Origin: an uncultured bacterium
GTDB taxonomy: Bacteria > Bacteroidota > Rhodothermia > Rhodothermales > Rubricoccaceae
NCBI GenBank assembly: GCA_947493945.1
Contig: CANLSR010000015.1
Location: forward strand, 1-52,930
Length of the DNA stretch: 52,930 nucleotides
Direction of reading: 5' to 3'
The translations under genes were made by a program, and so were the position numbers. Below the pieces are notes generated by a model. The model did no database searches. It was not told the DNA's origin and worked only from the letters and a program-made list of their open reading frames with translations. How positions within the stretch are numbered: position 1 is the stretch's first letter; every line of letters starts with the position of its first letter. Positions 39,916-48,970 of this stretch are shown here, piece by piece.

Positions 39916-42170
39916 TGTCGGCCGCCGCCGTTCGCAGCCTGTACGACCCAGTCCTGCGCCATCTCTTGTGGCACCCACACGGCCACGATAGGAACGTCCT
40001 CCCGGAGCACGTCGCCTTCCGAGACGTTGCCGTCGTAGACGTCGAGGCGGTGAAGCTGGATCGTCACGCCCCCTTCGGCCCTGATCTTCCGGTCGCCGGG
40101 GTACACCTTGTCCCGCCCCTCGACGGGGTAGGCCCCCGCGAAGAGGTTGATGATCTCGCCCTTGTCGTCGGTGCCCCGCTGGGTGCTCACGTCGGGCCGC
40201 ATCTGGTAGACCGTGCAAGTCGCTTCAGGGTGCGCCTCCACATGCTGCTCCAGGCGAAGCTGGAGCGCTGTAAAGGGCGGCGAGTCGGTGGCTGAGGGGA
40301 AGCGGAGGCCAGCGAGAAGCTCCGACAGCACCCGCCTCACCGGAACGCCGCGCGCGACCAGGTGACGGTGCGAGGGCAGCCGCTCTAGCCGGCCCTCGTC
40401 TGGCTCAAGCTGGAGCCCGTCGAGGAAGCTGTCTACGACGTCGCGGTTGTCCGCGACGGCGTCCTCCACGTCATGCGGCGCTTTCATGTTGAGCCAGCCG
40501 CTGAACCGGATGCGCCCGTAGCTCAGGTCAAGCACAGCCTGTCGGGTAGGTCGGAGATTCCGGTCGAGGATGAACGCTCGCTTCCACTCCCGCAGGGGCC
40601 GGCCCGTCTCGCGGTGGCTCCGGAGCGACTCCCGCACACTCTCCTCGTGCTCGAGGTAGCGGCGGTACGCACGCTCCCCAGCAGCGGAGAGGTAGACGCG
40701 GCAGTAGCCGATGTAGTCGGCCTTGTAGCCAAACCATCGGGCGCGCTGCTGGAAGGTGTCGGCGTTGCCTACACCGAGCCCGCGAGGCATATAGGCGACA
40801 GTCAGCCCCTCAACGGTGAACCCCCGGTCCAGCGCCTGCCCGCCGACCAGGATGTGCGCAAAGTGGTTGTGCCAGTCAGGCACGGGGGTCTTCCCATCTC
40901 GCGCGTTCATCTCCCACACCCGCGTCTTCTTGATGGAGCGGGGAAGTTGGCGGACGAGGTCGTCAAATGGCGGCAGATCGTCCACGGTACCCGCGAGGTC
41001 GTCGTAGGCCCCACGGAAGAGCGCTAGCTCGGCCTCGCGGTCGCGGTCCGTCTGCTTCCCCACCAGCACGTCCGCCCAGCGCTCCTTCACTCGGAGCACC
41101 CAGCGGTAGAACTCCTGGTGCACCAACGTCAGCCGGTCCGGGTGAACCATCATCGAGCGGTTCTCGAGGGACGGGTTGTTCTGCTGACGGAGCTCGGTCT
41201 CCCGGACGACGACGCCGAGAAAGAATACCCGCATCGCCTCCAGAAGGCTCGGGGGCGGACCGAGCAGCGGGTTGTTGTCAGAGAGGATGTCCTGGTGTGG
41301 GATCACTCTCACGAGTTCCCGGCCGCCCTCGAAGAACGTCCGCCCGCCCGTGTACGCCTCGCCCGGCGTCAGGACCTCGGCGAAGTCTGGCGAGAGCGCG
41401 TCGATGATGTTGATGAGCAACGGGGCCTGCGGCGTGGCCGTGTACTGGAGGTAGGTGTGGCGGGGCAGCAGCGCACGGATCTCCGCGATCCGCCGGTAGG
41501 TCGCGCTCTCCTCGCTCGTGTTGACGCGCGTGTTCAGGCTCGCCTGGTCGGCCTCGTCGTCGATGATGAGCGCCGGCGTGCTCTCCAGGACCGGCCCGAG
41601 CTCCCTCAGCAGGGCCACCACCCGGTCTAAGTGTGCCCCGTTCTTCATGACAGTGAGGAGCACCGCGCGGTGCTCGTCCTCGTGGACCTCGTCGTGGTCC
41701 CACTCCTCTAGCTGCGTCCTGACGGTGGCGTGCACCGCGCTGGAGGTGCTCAGCGAGTTGCTGTCGTAGTGCCCCCACGCCGAGAGATAGCTGAACGGTC
41801 CGAGATCGCTCTCCAGGCGCGCCCCCGACTGCTCAAACAGCGGCACCGAACTCCCCGCGATCACGACGACGAGCCGGTACCCGTTGTCACGTGCCATCGC
41901 TGCGACCGTCGTGAACGAGAGCGTCTTGCCGCTCTGCACGTAGCCGACCACCAGCCCCGTGCCCGCGCCCCACTCGTCGGGCGGCACGCAGCGGGAGAGC
42001 ACGGCGGCGGACTCCGCCAGCACGCGCTCGCGGCCGTCGTCGTCAGGAACAGCCTTAGCCGCGCGCTCGGACTCGGCGCCGCGCGTCGGGCTCCAGCGCC
42101 CACCCGCCGTTGAGTCTAATTGGGCAACAAGCTCTACCTGTTCCCCGACGTTGTGTTTCGAATCTGCCAT
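39912..42170 (-). CDS. Z1-domain P-loop ATPase of the defence island
   Basis: The 752-residue protein is a Z1-superfamily ATPase related to SF2 helicases. Walker A is GLVVGYVQSGKTLSFTTV (residues 72-89), and Walker B is PALIIDDEADQASLNTR with DDEAD at 204-208. Further family motifs are YLQYTATPQAPLLINI, HILVGGQALDRGFTVEGLTV and QQRARWFGYKADYIGYCR. Z1 proteins occur in predicted restriction systems with GHKL ATPases and m5C methyltransferases, where they may translocate DNA or license cleavage. It couples downstream to the PD-(D/E)XK gene. A 12-bp direct repeat lies at its start. Confidence 0.93.
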   Translation of the reverse strand: MADSKHNVGEQVELVAQLDSTAGGRWSPTRGAESERAAKAVPDDDGRERVLAESAAVLSRCVPPDEWGAGTGLVVGYVQSGKTLSFTTVAAMARDNGYRLVVVIAGSSVPLFEQSGARLESDLGPFSYLSAWGHYDSNSLSTSSAVHATVRTQLEEWDHDEVHEDEHRAVLLTVMKNGAHLDRVVALLRELGPVLESTPALIIDDEADQASLNTRVNTSEESATYRRIAEIRALLPRHTYLQYTATPQAPLLINIIDALSPDFAEVLTPGEAYTGGRTFFEGGRELVRVIPHQDILSDNNPLLGPPPSLLEAMRVFFLGVVVRETELRQQNNPSLENRSMMVHPDRLTLVHQEFYRWVLRVKERWADVLVGKQTDRDREAELALFRGAYDDLAGTVDDLPPFDDLVRQLPRSIKKTRVWEMNARDGKTPVPDWHNHFAHILVGGQALDRGFTVEGLTVAYMPRGLGVGNADTFQQRARWFGYKADYIGYCRVYLSAAGERAYRRYLEHEESVRESLRSHRETGRPLREWKRAFILDRNLRPTRQAVLDLSYGRIRFSGWLNMKAPHDVEDAVADNRDVVDSFLDGLQLEPDEGRLERLPSHRHLVARGVPVRRVLSELLAGLRFPSATDSPPFTALQLRLEQHVEAHPEATCTVYQMRPDVSTQRGTDDKGEIINLFAGAYPVEGRDKVYPGDRKIRAEGGVTIQLHRLDVYDGNVSEGDVLREDVPIVAVWVPQEMAQDWVVQAANGGGRQ

Positions 42171-42223
42171 CAGGACATCAAATGCAGTATGGTGAGGTTG
42201 CGTTTATAGGGTCAGGACATCAA
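42170..42223 (-). repeat. 12-bp direct repeat upstream of the Z1 gene
   Basis: TCAGGACATCAA occurs at 42170-42181 and 42212-42223, a 42-bp period. One copy abuts the Z1 start codon and the other covers the stop of the GIY-YIG gene. The 30-bp spacer is AT-richer and contains TATAAA on the minus strand. It may be an operator of an internal promoter. Confidence 0.55.
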
Positions 42224-42798
42224 TCGACAGCGCAGACGTGCTTTCGTGAGGACGGCAGACGCTGGAGCTTGCCCTCGCGCATGAGCAGCCCGAGGAGGCT
42301 ATAGGAGAGGTAGTCCTTTGAGCCGCCGCCGTAGTCACTGCGGAGCCCAAGCACGCTCGCAGTGTCGGCGTTTGTGATCCCTCCCGCGTTCGCCTTCGCC
42401 AGTTCGAGCACAGCTTCTTTGAGCAGCGTGAGGCCGATCTGAGCCTTCTCGATGACCCCGGTTGGCACGGTGATCTTGAGCCGCCGGCTCGTAGACACGC
42501 CGCTCGGGATCACCGAGTTGGTGAGCAAACCCCCGGTGTCCTCGGTTCCAAACGCAGCGATTAGCTCGGCCTCTAGCCGGAGCGCCTGTCCCTCGGTTAG
42601 CTGGTCGAGCAGGATCGAGACGATGGGCTCGACTCCGTTCTCCACGATGGACCTGATCCGGTCGCCCTTCCTCGTCTCGTCCGGCCGCGCGACGTGGTCG
42701 AAGGCACGAGTGCCTGTGCCCTTGCCAACGTAGAACGGGGCCGCTGGGTTAGCGCGAGGGTCCTTCAGCGCGTAGACGTAGTAGCTGGAGAGGTTCAA
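42220..42798 (-). CDS. GIY-YIG nuclease domain protein of the defence island
   Basis: The 192-residue protein has an N-terminal GIY-YIG-like nuclease domain. Visible are YYVYALKDPR (Tyr7/Tyr9), the matching FYVGKGTGTRAFDH with Tyr23, Gly25, Arg31 and His35, a helix with catalytic-type Glu (LRLEAELIAAFG), and LLTN. This resembles LEM-3-like GIY-YIG proteins. The C-terminal half (TASVLGLRSDYGGGSKDYLS, YSLLGLLMREGKLQRLP) looks like a DNA-binding winged helix. It lies between the GHKL ATPase and the Z1 gene on the same strand. It might nick DNA guided by the ATPases; this is inference. Confidence 0.78.
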   Translation of the reverse strand: MNLSSYYVYALKDPRANPAAPFYVGKGTGTRAFDHVARPDETRKGDRIRSIVENGVEPIVSILLDQLTEGQALRLEAELIAAFGTEDTGGLLTNSVIPSGVSTSRRLKITVPTGVIEKAQIGLTLLKEAVLELAKANAGGITNADTASVLGLRSDYGGGSKDYLSYSLLGLLMREGKLQRLPSSRKHVCAVD

Positions 42799-42832
42799 GC
42801 GGAAGCGGCAAGATGCCGGGGATGCAATGGGG

Positions 42833-44425
42833 CTACTGTGGGCGCGACAGCGCGTGCCTCAGTAGCTCGTTCACGTTACGCCGGATGGTGCTCGCGCTCT
42901 CCACCCCGCTGTCGTAGGCCGCCTTCTCCGCCAGCGCCAATGCGACCGCCAGCCGGAGCAGAGGCTCGATGTCCTCTGCCTCGCTCCCGCCGAACCGCTC
43001 CATGAACGGGTGCGCCAGCGACATTCGCACGCCGACCTGGCGGACGTCTTCCTCCGCCTCGACGCCCTCTAGCACGCCGTCGGACACCTCGACCCACGAC
43101 CCCACGGCGGGGTCGTGCGAGAGCTCCAGCACCACCTGCCACGTCTCGGTCTTGAAGCGGACCGTCCGCTCCTGGCGCGTCACGACCTGCGCGGGGGGCA
43201 ACGTCGTGCTCGGCGGCACCCGCACCGTGTCCTCCGTGATCCGCTCGACCACCGGGGCCACGTCCCGCTCGATCACCGAGGCCGTCCGCACCGCCGCCTC
43301 CTCGGCCCCCTTTCTCACGTCCTCCGGGCGGGGCCGCTTGCGGAACCCCTCCGCCTGCGAGAGCAGCGGCAGCGGGTCCTCGTTTAGCTGCTCCTTCAGG
43401 AGCTCCAGGAACGCCTGCTCGCTCTCCTGCCACTGGAACCCGTCCTTCGTGTGGCTGACGCCGAACCCCTCGAGGTGGAGCTCCCCGAACAGCCGCTGGA
43501 AGGTGTAGCTGTTCGACTGCCCAAAGATGAATGGCGGCCGGTACCCCTCGTCGCCGCTTCCCTGGATCACCCGCTTCCGGCGGAACAGCGCGAAGCCCGC
43601 CTTGCTCGTGCTACCCGTCTCGCGGAGGGCGGCGAAGCCCCGCGCGTAGAGGTCGTCGCCGAGGTCGATGTCGATGGGCTTTCGCCACGTGACGGGCTCC
43701 TCGTCCTGAGCCTTGTAGAATGGCGCGACGAGGACGTCCGGCTCCTCGTACGTCAGGAGCTCCCCGTTGAAGCGAAGGCTCAGGTCGCCGCTCCGCGTGT
43801 ACTCACGGTAGATGTCGGCCAGGTGCTCCTTGATCTTCCCGACCGTCCGCCCCCTTGGGACGCGGTGGAGGTCGAGGAGCGCGATCTCGGTAAAGTGCCG
43901 GTCGGCCGGCGCGGGCTCGGCCGACACGTCGAGCTCTTCGATGCTGTCCCGGACGATCTGGTCGATGTTGAACACGACCGTCTTCTCCGTCGTCTCGTCT
44001 AGCGCCGACGTCCGCACCGTCCACTGCGGCGCGAACCAGCACGACGCGCTCTTCATCCCCATCCCGAACTCGGAGAGCCCGGTTCGGTCGGTCGGCACCT
44101 CCGCTGGGCGGAACGCCCTCGGGTAGTCCGCCTCGGCGATCCCGGCCGCGTTGTCGCGGACCGTGAGCCTCGGCCGGTCGCTCGCGTCGAGGTCGATGTT
44201 GACCTGGAGCACGTCGGTACCAACCTCCGCTAGCCGCTCGCGCTCGCTCAGGAAGCTCTGGAGCGCGTTGTCCACGTACTCCGCCAGCGCGTACCACGGG
44301 GCGTAGCTGACGTGCTGGAGGATCGCGAGCACGTTCACGCCCGGCCGGATGTTGACCCGGTCCCTAGAAGGCGCGCTCACCTCGACTGTGCCCTCGCGCG
44401 GCTGGCCGTTCGTCTCAGTCGGCAT
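42833..44425 (-). CDS. GHKL ATPase, MORC/MutL-like, of the defence island
   Basis: The 530-residue protein has a complete GHKL ATPase domain in its first 250 residues. The N box is [14 protein letters not shown] (Glu49, Asn53), the G1 box VRDNAAGI (Asp91) and the G2 box [14 protein letters not shown] (115-128). This pattern is closest to MORC-type ATPases. A transducer-like region follows with [20 protein letters not shown], and the C-terminal 200 residues are helical and unassigned. GHKL dimers clamp DNA with ATP, so it may sense methylation or recruit nucleases. The ATG at 44425 overlaps the end of the methyltransferase gene by 11 bp, indicating coupling. Confidence 0.9.
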   Translation of the reverse strand: MPTETNGQPREGTVEVSAPSRDRVNIRPGVNVLAILQHVSYAPWYALAEYVDNALQSFLSERERLAEVGTDVLQVNIDLDASDRPRLTVRDNAAGIAEADYPRAFRPAEVPTDRTGLSEFGMGMKSASCWFAPQWTVRTSALDETTEKTVVFNIDQIVRDSIEELDVSAEPAPADRHFTEIALLDLHRVPRGRTVGKIKEHLADIYREYTRSGDLSLRFNGELLTYEEPDVLVAPFYKAQDEEPVTWRKPIDIDLGDDLYARGFAALRETGSTSKAGFALFRRKRVIQGSGDEGYRPPFIFGQSNSYTFQRLFGELHLEGFGVSHTKDGFQWQESEQAFLELLKEQLNEDPLPLLSQAEGFRKRPRPEDVRKGAEEAAVRTASVIERDVAPVVERITEDTVRVPPSTTLPPAQVVTRQERTVRFKTETWQVVLELSHDPAVGSWVEVSDGVLEGVEAEEDVRQVGVRMSLAHPFMERFGGSEAEDIEPLLRLAVALALAEKAAYDSGVESASTIRRNVNELLRHALSRPQ

Positions 44426-45863
44426 GAGCAGCGCTGAACAGGTTCAGGGGCTCGACGCTCTGGACCTCGATCCGGCAGGTCGGCCCAGCGTAGCCGTCGC
44501 CCTCATGTCCGGCCCAGCCGCCGTGGCCCAGACCCTGGGGCGGCTCCTGGTCGAGCAGCGCAGCTGCGATGTGAGCCACGAGGTCGGCGTTCACAGCGTT
44601 CCCGAGCGCCTTAAAGGCGGCCGACTGCGAACCGGGCAGATGCTCCAGGTCGCCCATTCCTTGAAGCCGCGCGCACTCCTGCATCGTCATGTAACGCTGC
44701 TCCCAGGCGATGATGGGGATCTGCGTCGTGGTCATTGCCACCAGCGAGGGGGCCGTCGTGGGCCGCTTCACGCGCACGCCCGATGCCCGGAACTGGAGGA
44801 CGAGGTTCCAAAGGTTTGGCTCCTCCCCCTTGCAGTTCCACTCCAGCTTCTGGAGGCTCGTTGCGAAGGGACGGATCTTCGGAGTCCAGGCCTCCAGCCA
44901 GTCCTTGTTGCGCTCCCAGAGCGCCCGGTTCTCACGGATAAAGTGCTTTTTCCAGTCCGGGAACTCGTCCTGAAAGCGGAGCGCATGGGACGGAAGTTGA
45001 TGCTCCCCTCCTAGCTGCCGCCACTGCTTGGCCGTGATCGGCTCGCCGAACGAGCCCTTGTACTCGCGGAGCTTCTTCAGCGTGCTGCCCTCCGCACGCG
45101 GGGTGGTCTCCTCGAAGGGGTACGTCGCCCCGAACTCCATCGACCAGATCGGGAACGACGGGAGCTCCCCCTCGCGCTCGTGGAGCTTCTCGACGAACTC
45201 CTGCCAGACGTTGATGCAGTCGGTGTAGTGCTCTGGGAGCAGGCGCGCCCCTTCAGGCCGCTCGTCGAGCACAGCCCGGATGTCGGGCTCTACGTCCTGT
45301 CGTGGCTCAAGCTCTCGGAACCACCCGAGCGGGCGCTCCTTCTTCAGGCTGCCGACGATGAACACGCGCTTGCGCACCTGCGGGATGCCGAGCTCGTGTG
45401 GCGACAGAACCCTATGGTCAACCTCGTAGCCCCACTCCCCGTCTCCGAGCTTGTCGAGGATTAGCTCCCAGGTGCGCCCCCGGTTGTGCTCCTTGATGTT
45501 CGGGACGTTCTCCAGGATGAAGTAGCGCGGCCGGCGATGGCCAATTACCCGGATCACGAAGTCGAACAGGTCCCCCCACTGCGGGCACCTCATGCCGAGT
45601 TGGCTCCCCGCCTTCGAGAACGGCTGGCACGGGAATCCTGCGCACAGGATGTCATGCTCCGGCACGTCGTCCAGGTCGATGCCTCGGATGTCGCCCCGAA
45701 TGGGAAACGATGGCCCGTGCTCGCCGGCATCGGGGTCGTGGTTCCTCCGGTACACGTCTTGGAGGCGATCGTCGATCTCCGACGCCATCACGCACTCGTG
45801 GCCCAGACGTTTGAGCGCGACGTGGAAGCCGCCCAGACCGGCAAAGAGATCAACAAACCTCAT
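44415..45863 (-). CDS. DNA (cytosine-5) methyltransferase
   Basis: The 482-residue protein is an m5C methyltransferase. The motifs are in order: I ([19 protein letters not shown]), IV with the catalytic Cys ([13 protein letters not shown]), VI ([10 protein letters not shown]), VIII ([13 protein letters not shown]), IX/X ([21 protein letters not shown]). The target-recognition region lies between VIII and IX, about 290-400, and is large. The ATG at 45863 (MRFVDLFAG) is the family start; the frame open to 46028 crosses the glycosylase gene. It methylates host DNA at an unknown sequence, and the thymine glycosylase upstream would repair its deamination products. Confidence 0.95.
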   Translation of the reverse strand: MRFVDLFAGLGGFHVALKRLGHECVMASEIDDRLQDVYRRNHDPDAGEHGPSFPIRGDIRGIDLDDVPEHDILCAGFPCQPFSKAGSQLGMRCPQWGDLFDFVIRVIGHRRPRYFILENVPNIKEHNRGRTWELILDKLGDGEWGYEVDHRVLSPHELGIPQVRKRVFIVGSLKKERPLGWFRELEPRQDVEPDIRAVLDERPEGARLLPEHYTDCINVWQEFVEKLHEREGELPSFPIWSMEFGATYPFEETTPRAEGSTLKKLREYKGSFGEPITAKQWRQLGGEHQLPSHALRFQDEFPDWKKHFIRENRALWERNKDWLEAWTPKIRPFATSLQKLEWNCKGEEPNLWNLVLQFRASGVRVKRPTTAPSLVAMTTTQIPIIAWEQRYMTMQECARLQGMGDLEHLPGSQSAAFKALGNAVNADLVAHIAAALLDQEPPQGLGHGGWAGHEGDGYAGPTCRIEVQSVEPLNLFSAAHAD

Positions 45864-45927
45864 GGGCGACGATGGAGCATAGGGCGGTGGGCTGAGCGGC
45901 CACAAGGTAGCGCGGGCGAGGCGCTGC

Positions 45928-46644
45928 TCACACAGCCCGCACGGCTCCGCCCCCCGCTCGCTGACCGACGACGCAGTGGGGCCGGAGAGGGCACTCCCCA
46001 CACCGGGGCGTGGTCTTGATGCACACACCCCACGAGATGCTGAGCAGCCCGAGGTGGATAGCCCGTAGCTCCGCCGCGCTCCGCCCGCTCACGATCACCG
46101 CGCGAGCTGCGGTCACCGGCCCGTCCCGGTACGGCGTCGAGCCGCGAGTGGCGGAGGGGATCGGGAGCCCCATCACCCGGCGGAGCACCCGCTGCACGCC
46201 CCCGTCCACTGGGAGCGCCGGCTGGTCGAGCACGTGCAGCCGGATGGCGTCGGCGATGTACGGGCCGACCCCCGGCAGCGCCCGCAGCGCCTCTAGTTCG
46301 CCCGGTAGCTCCCCGCCGTGCTCCTCCACGACGGCGTCCGCCAGCCGCACAAGTTGCTTCGACCGCTGGTTGCGGAGTCCGGCCCACCCGACCCTCTCCG
46401 CGACCACCTCGCGCTCGGCCCCCGCAAGAGAGGCCCAATCAGGGTAGGCCGTGGTGAGGTCTGCGAACGCGCGCGACGCCGCGACCCGGTTCGTCCGCCG
46501 GAGCAGAAGCTCCGCGACTGTCCACGAGTACGGATCGCGCGACTCGTGCCACGGTGCAAGCGGCCCCAGCGACGAGCCGTAGCCGGCCAGGACGGAGGCC
46601 GCCTCGCGTACCAACCCAAGCCCATCGTCGGCGTTGTGATTCAT
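45928..46644 (-). CDS. Mig-like thymine-DNA glycosylase (HhH-GPD, [4Fe-4S])
   Basis: The 238-residue protein belongs to the MutY/endonuclease III superfamily and is closest to archaeal Mig, a G:T mismatch thymine glycosylase. It has [16 protein letters not shown] near residue 45, [10 protein letters not shown] near 89, the helix-hairpin-helix [12 protein letters not shown] and the catalytic Asp147 in [10 protein letters not shown]. Tyr129 occupies the position of Mig's Tyr126, where endonuclease III has Lys and MutY has Ser. The Tyr-Asp spacing of 18 is the family spacing. The iron-sulfur cysteines are 208, 215, 218 and 224 (Cx6Cx2Cx5C). It repairs T:G mismatches from deaminated 5-methylcytosine. 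It is the first gene of the minus-strand operon, directly before the m5C methyltransferase. Confidence 0.9.
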   Translation of the reverse strand: MNHNADDGLGLVREAASVLAGYGSSLGPLAPWHESRDPYSWTVAELLLRRTNRVAASRAFADLTTAYPDWASLAGAEREVVAERVGWAGLRNQRSKQLVRLADAVVEEHGGELPGELEALRALPGVGPYIADAIRLHVLDQPALPVDGGVQRVLRRVMGLPIPSATRGSTPYRDGPVTAARAVIVSGRSAAELRAIHLGLLSISWGVCIKTTPRCGECPLRPHCVVGQRAGGGAVRAV

Positions 46645-46837
46645 GGCGCAGATGCTGTCTCTAGCTTGCCGCTTCGGCGCGGACCACTCGGCGGCCACGT
46701 CGCCCGGAGTGTAGCAGCCGAGGGTGACACCGTCTTGGCCGCCCCGCCCCCGCCTGTTGAAGACTGCCGCCTCCTCTATCACCACGCCAAGCACCGACGG
46801 CCTCGCCGTCCAACGCCGCCGCCCCCGCCCGAGCCAC
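46645..46837. promoter_or_regulatory. Divergent promoter region of the defence island
   Basis: This 193-bp spacer separates the glycosylase start (minus) from the ParB-like start (plus). It must contain promoters for both operons. No clear -35/-10 pairs or palindromic operator were found. Confidence 0.5.
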
Positions 46838-47938
46838 ATGGATCCCACCCCCGCAGAGCTCACGCGCATCAAAGTCGGGGACCTAATCCTCGACCCGTAC
46901 AACCCGCGCCTGCCCGAGGAGCTACAGGGCTCGGACCAAGCCACGTTGTTCGACCACCTCTACCGGCACGGAGCGCTCGACGAACTCGTCGAGTCGATGG
47001 TGCTCAACGGGTTCTTTCACCACGAGCCACTAATCGTCCTCCCGGAGGGGGAGGGAGACGGCGGGGAGCCCGGGAGGCACGTCGTCGTCGAGGGCAACCG
47101 TCGGTTGGCTGCCCTCATGCTCATCCACGGCCACGACGCCACGGGCGGCGCACCGACCCTCACCAACATCAGCGAGGAGGACCGCGCCGAGCTTGACGAG
47201 GTGGCTTGCTACATCGTCGCCGACCGGGAAGCCGTCCGGCGGTTCGTTGGCTACCGGCACATCGGTGGCCTCAAGCCGTGGCCGGCCGAGGCGAAGGCCC
47301 GATTCATCGAGACCGAGGTGGAGACAGCCGCAGACCGAGGGGCAGCCCGTCCCTTCTACCAGGTCGGGCGCGAGGTCGGTAGCAACGCGCAGGGCGTCCG
47401 CAACCAGTTCCTCGCGATCAAGCTCCTCCGTCTCCTCCAGGAAGAGAGGGGTGACTACATCTCTCATGTCCTCCGGTATAGGTTTGGCGTGTGGCTGAGG
47501 TGCATGACGTCCACCGACATCAGGACGTTCATCAACCTTGGCGACGTTTCAGAGTACTACGACGTCGAGCAGGCAGTGGAGAGCGTCAGCGCCGAGCGGC
47601 TGGCGGAGGTAATCAGCGACCTCTCGCCGGGACCGGACGGAAAGGCCCCGGTGCTGAACGACTCCCGAGAGGTGACGGTGTACGGACAGGTTCTCCGCGA
47701 CGACCGGGCTCGGGAGACGCTCCGCAGGACCGACGACCTCGACCTCGCCCGGCAGGTCCTACGAACGGACACCCTGCCCAAGCGGGCGCGGGGCCTCCTC
47801 CGCCAGGCCGAGCTAATCCGCGACGAGGTGGTCGAGGCCGAGGACGAGGTATCCGAGGAGGTGATCGATGTCCTGCGGAGCGTGGTCCGGGCGGTGCGCC
47901 GGACGATCGCGGTGGCCGAGGCGGGCGAGGATGTCTAA
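46838..47938 (+). CDS. ParB/Srx-fold protein of the defence island
   Basis: The 366-residue protein starts MDPTPAELTRIKVGDLILDP. Its N-terminal ParB/sulfiredoxin-like domain shows PYNPRLPEEL, LVESMVLNGFFHHEPLIVLP and the signature HVVVEGNRRLAALML (EGNRR at 85-89). The remaining 250 residues are helical, including VGREVGSNAQGVRNQFLAIK, which may be an HTH. ParB-fold proteins bind DNA, hydrolyse CTP or act as nucleases; stand-alone versions occur in several defence islands. The frame is open back to 46724, but this ATG gives the typical family start. Its stop overlaps the start of the next gene by 8 bp. Confidence 0.82.
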   Translation: MDPTPAELTRIKVGDLILDPYNPRLPEELQGSDQATLFDHLYRHGALDELVESMVLNGFFHHEPLIVLPEGEGDGGEPGRHVVVEGNRRLAALMLIHGHDATGGAPTLTNISEEDRAELDEVACYIVADREAVRRFVGYRHIGGLKPWPAEAKARFIETEVETAADRGAARPFYQVGREVGSNAQGVRNQFLAIKLLRLLQEERGDYISHVLRYRFGVWLRCMTSTDIRTFINLGDVSEYYDVEQAVESVSAERLAEVISDLSPGPDGKAPVLNDSREVTVYGQVLRDDRARETLRRTDDLDLARQVLRTDTLPKRARGLLRQAELIRDEVVEAEDEVSEEVIDVLRSVVRAVRRTIAVAEAGEDV

Positions 47939-48914
47939 GCCAGCGATCGACCTCTACGGCCCGTACGCCCGCGCCTCTGCCCTCGCCGACGTCCTGGAGG
48001 CGAAGGCCGTGCGGGGCGCTCTCGTCACGATGGAGGGGCTCGCCGACTACATGCGCGACGCGGGCTGGACGCGCCGGAAGGGGCTGGACCTGTTCGAGCT
48101 CCCGTCCGACGCCGACGACAGCGCCGTAGCGGACGAGTTCGGGGACGACCTGAACGACGAGGACCTCGGCGACGCGGTGGACGACGCGAGACGAGAGGCC
48201 GAACTCGTCCTCGATCTCCTGGCGGAGCGCGCCGCACTGCTTGGCTCGCGCTACCCATTCGTGCTCAAGGAAAGGAATGTCCTCCGCTACGCCGGTCCGG
48301 CGAACCACGACAGCTTCTACTTAGGGATTCTCGGCCTCACCCTTTCGCACGCAAACGGCCTACCCCATCACGGGTCACCTCCCTCGCAGGTGATCGAGGA
48401 CGTCGTCAGAGATCACATGAGGAGCAGGGGGTTCCTCGCAGAGAACATTGGGCGGATACGCCGGGGCCACGGGACCTTCGGCGCGGCGCTCGAAGCCACC
48501 TGCGCTCCCCTCCTCCTGAAGGCGACGCCCAGCAGAGCAGCATATAGGACGAAAGCGATGGAGGAGGGCGTAGACGTGATCGCCCACGCCCCCTATTCGA
48601 ACGCAGACGACCGGCCAGGCCGGTGGGTCTGGGTAGGTCAAGTAACGTGTGGCCGGAGTGACTCCTGGCGCGACAAGATGCAGGAGCCGTCGCCACCGAG
48701 GTGGATGAGGCTACTCGGGCTCAGCGTCCAGCCCCAACCCTTCTTCGCTGTGCCGCACCACGTTCCGCGGAACATGCTGGCGTATCTGGCCGGACAAACC
48801 GAGCGCTGCTTGTTCATCGACCGGCTCCGCCTGGCTGCCAGCGACCTCCCTGTCACCTCCGACCTACGTGCGTTCGCCCAGGTGCCTTCGAGCCACGGCG
48901 GGTGGCTCGATTAG
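47931..48914 (+). CDS. Putative PD-(D/E)XK-like nuclease of the defence island
   Basis: The 327-residue protein (start MSKPAIDLYG) has an acidic region (DLFELPSDADDSAVADEFGD) in its first third and a possible nuclease core at residues 180-250: Glu188 in FGAALEATCA, Asp215 in EEGVDVIAHAP, Gln237 in WVGQVTCGRSDSW and Lys249. The order resembles restriction-like families with a Q in place of the second acidic residue. The family was not named. The 8-bp overlap with the ParB-like gene (ATGTCTAA) shows co-translation. It ends the plus-strand arm of the island. Confidence 0.6.
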   Translation: MSKPAIDLYGPYARASALADVLEAKAVRGALVTMEGLADYMRDAGWTRRKGLDLFELPSDADDSAVADEFGDDLNDEDLGDAVDDARREAELVLDLLAERAALLGSRYPFVLKERNVLRYAGPANHDSFYLGILGLTLSHANGLPHHGSPPSQVIEDVVRDHMRSRGFLAENIGRIRRGHGTFGAALEATCAPLLLKATPSRAAYRTKAMEEGVDVIAHAPYSNADDRPGRWVWVGQVTCGRSDSWRDKMQEPSPPRWMRLLGLSVQPQPFFAVPHHVPRNMLAYLAGQTERCLFIDRLRLAASDLPVTSDLRAFAQVPSSHGGWLD

Positions 48915-48940
48915 AGCTCCACAAGTAAATGCTCAGAGTT

Positions 48941-48970
48941 GTCCGGTAGCGGACGACGGACGCTATTTTT
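48941..48970 (+). terminator. Weak candidate terminator after the island
   Basis: GTCCG (48941-48945), loop GTAG, CGGAC (48950-48954) is followed after 11 bases by a T5 run (48966-48970). The spacing is longer than canonical, so the assignment is tentative. Confidence 0.3.

Noticed and set aside
44415..46028. Longer N-terminus for the methyltransferase (start at 46028)
   Set aside because: The extension would cover the end of the glycosylase gene and precedes the family-typical MRFVDLFAG start at 45863.
38920..48914. BREX or DISARM assignment
   Set aside because: No BrxC/PglZ/PglX or DrmA/DrmB proteins are present; the Z1 and GHKL ATPases with DUF4420-like and HhH-GPD proteins indicate a different system.
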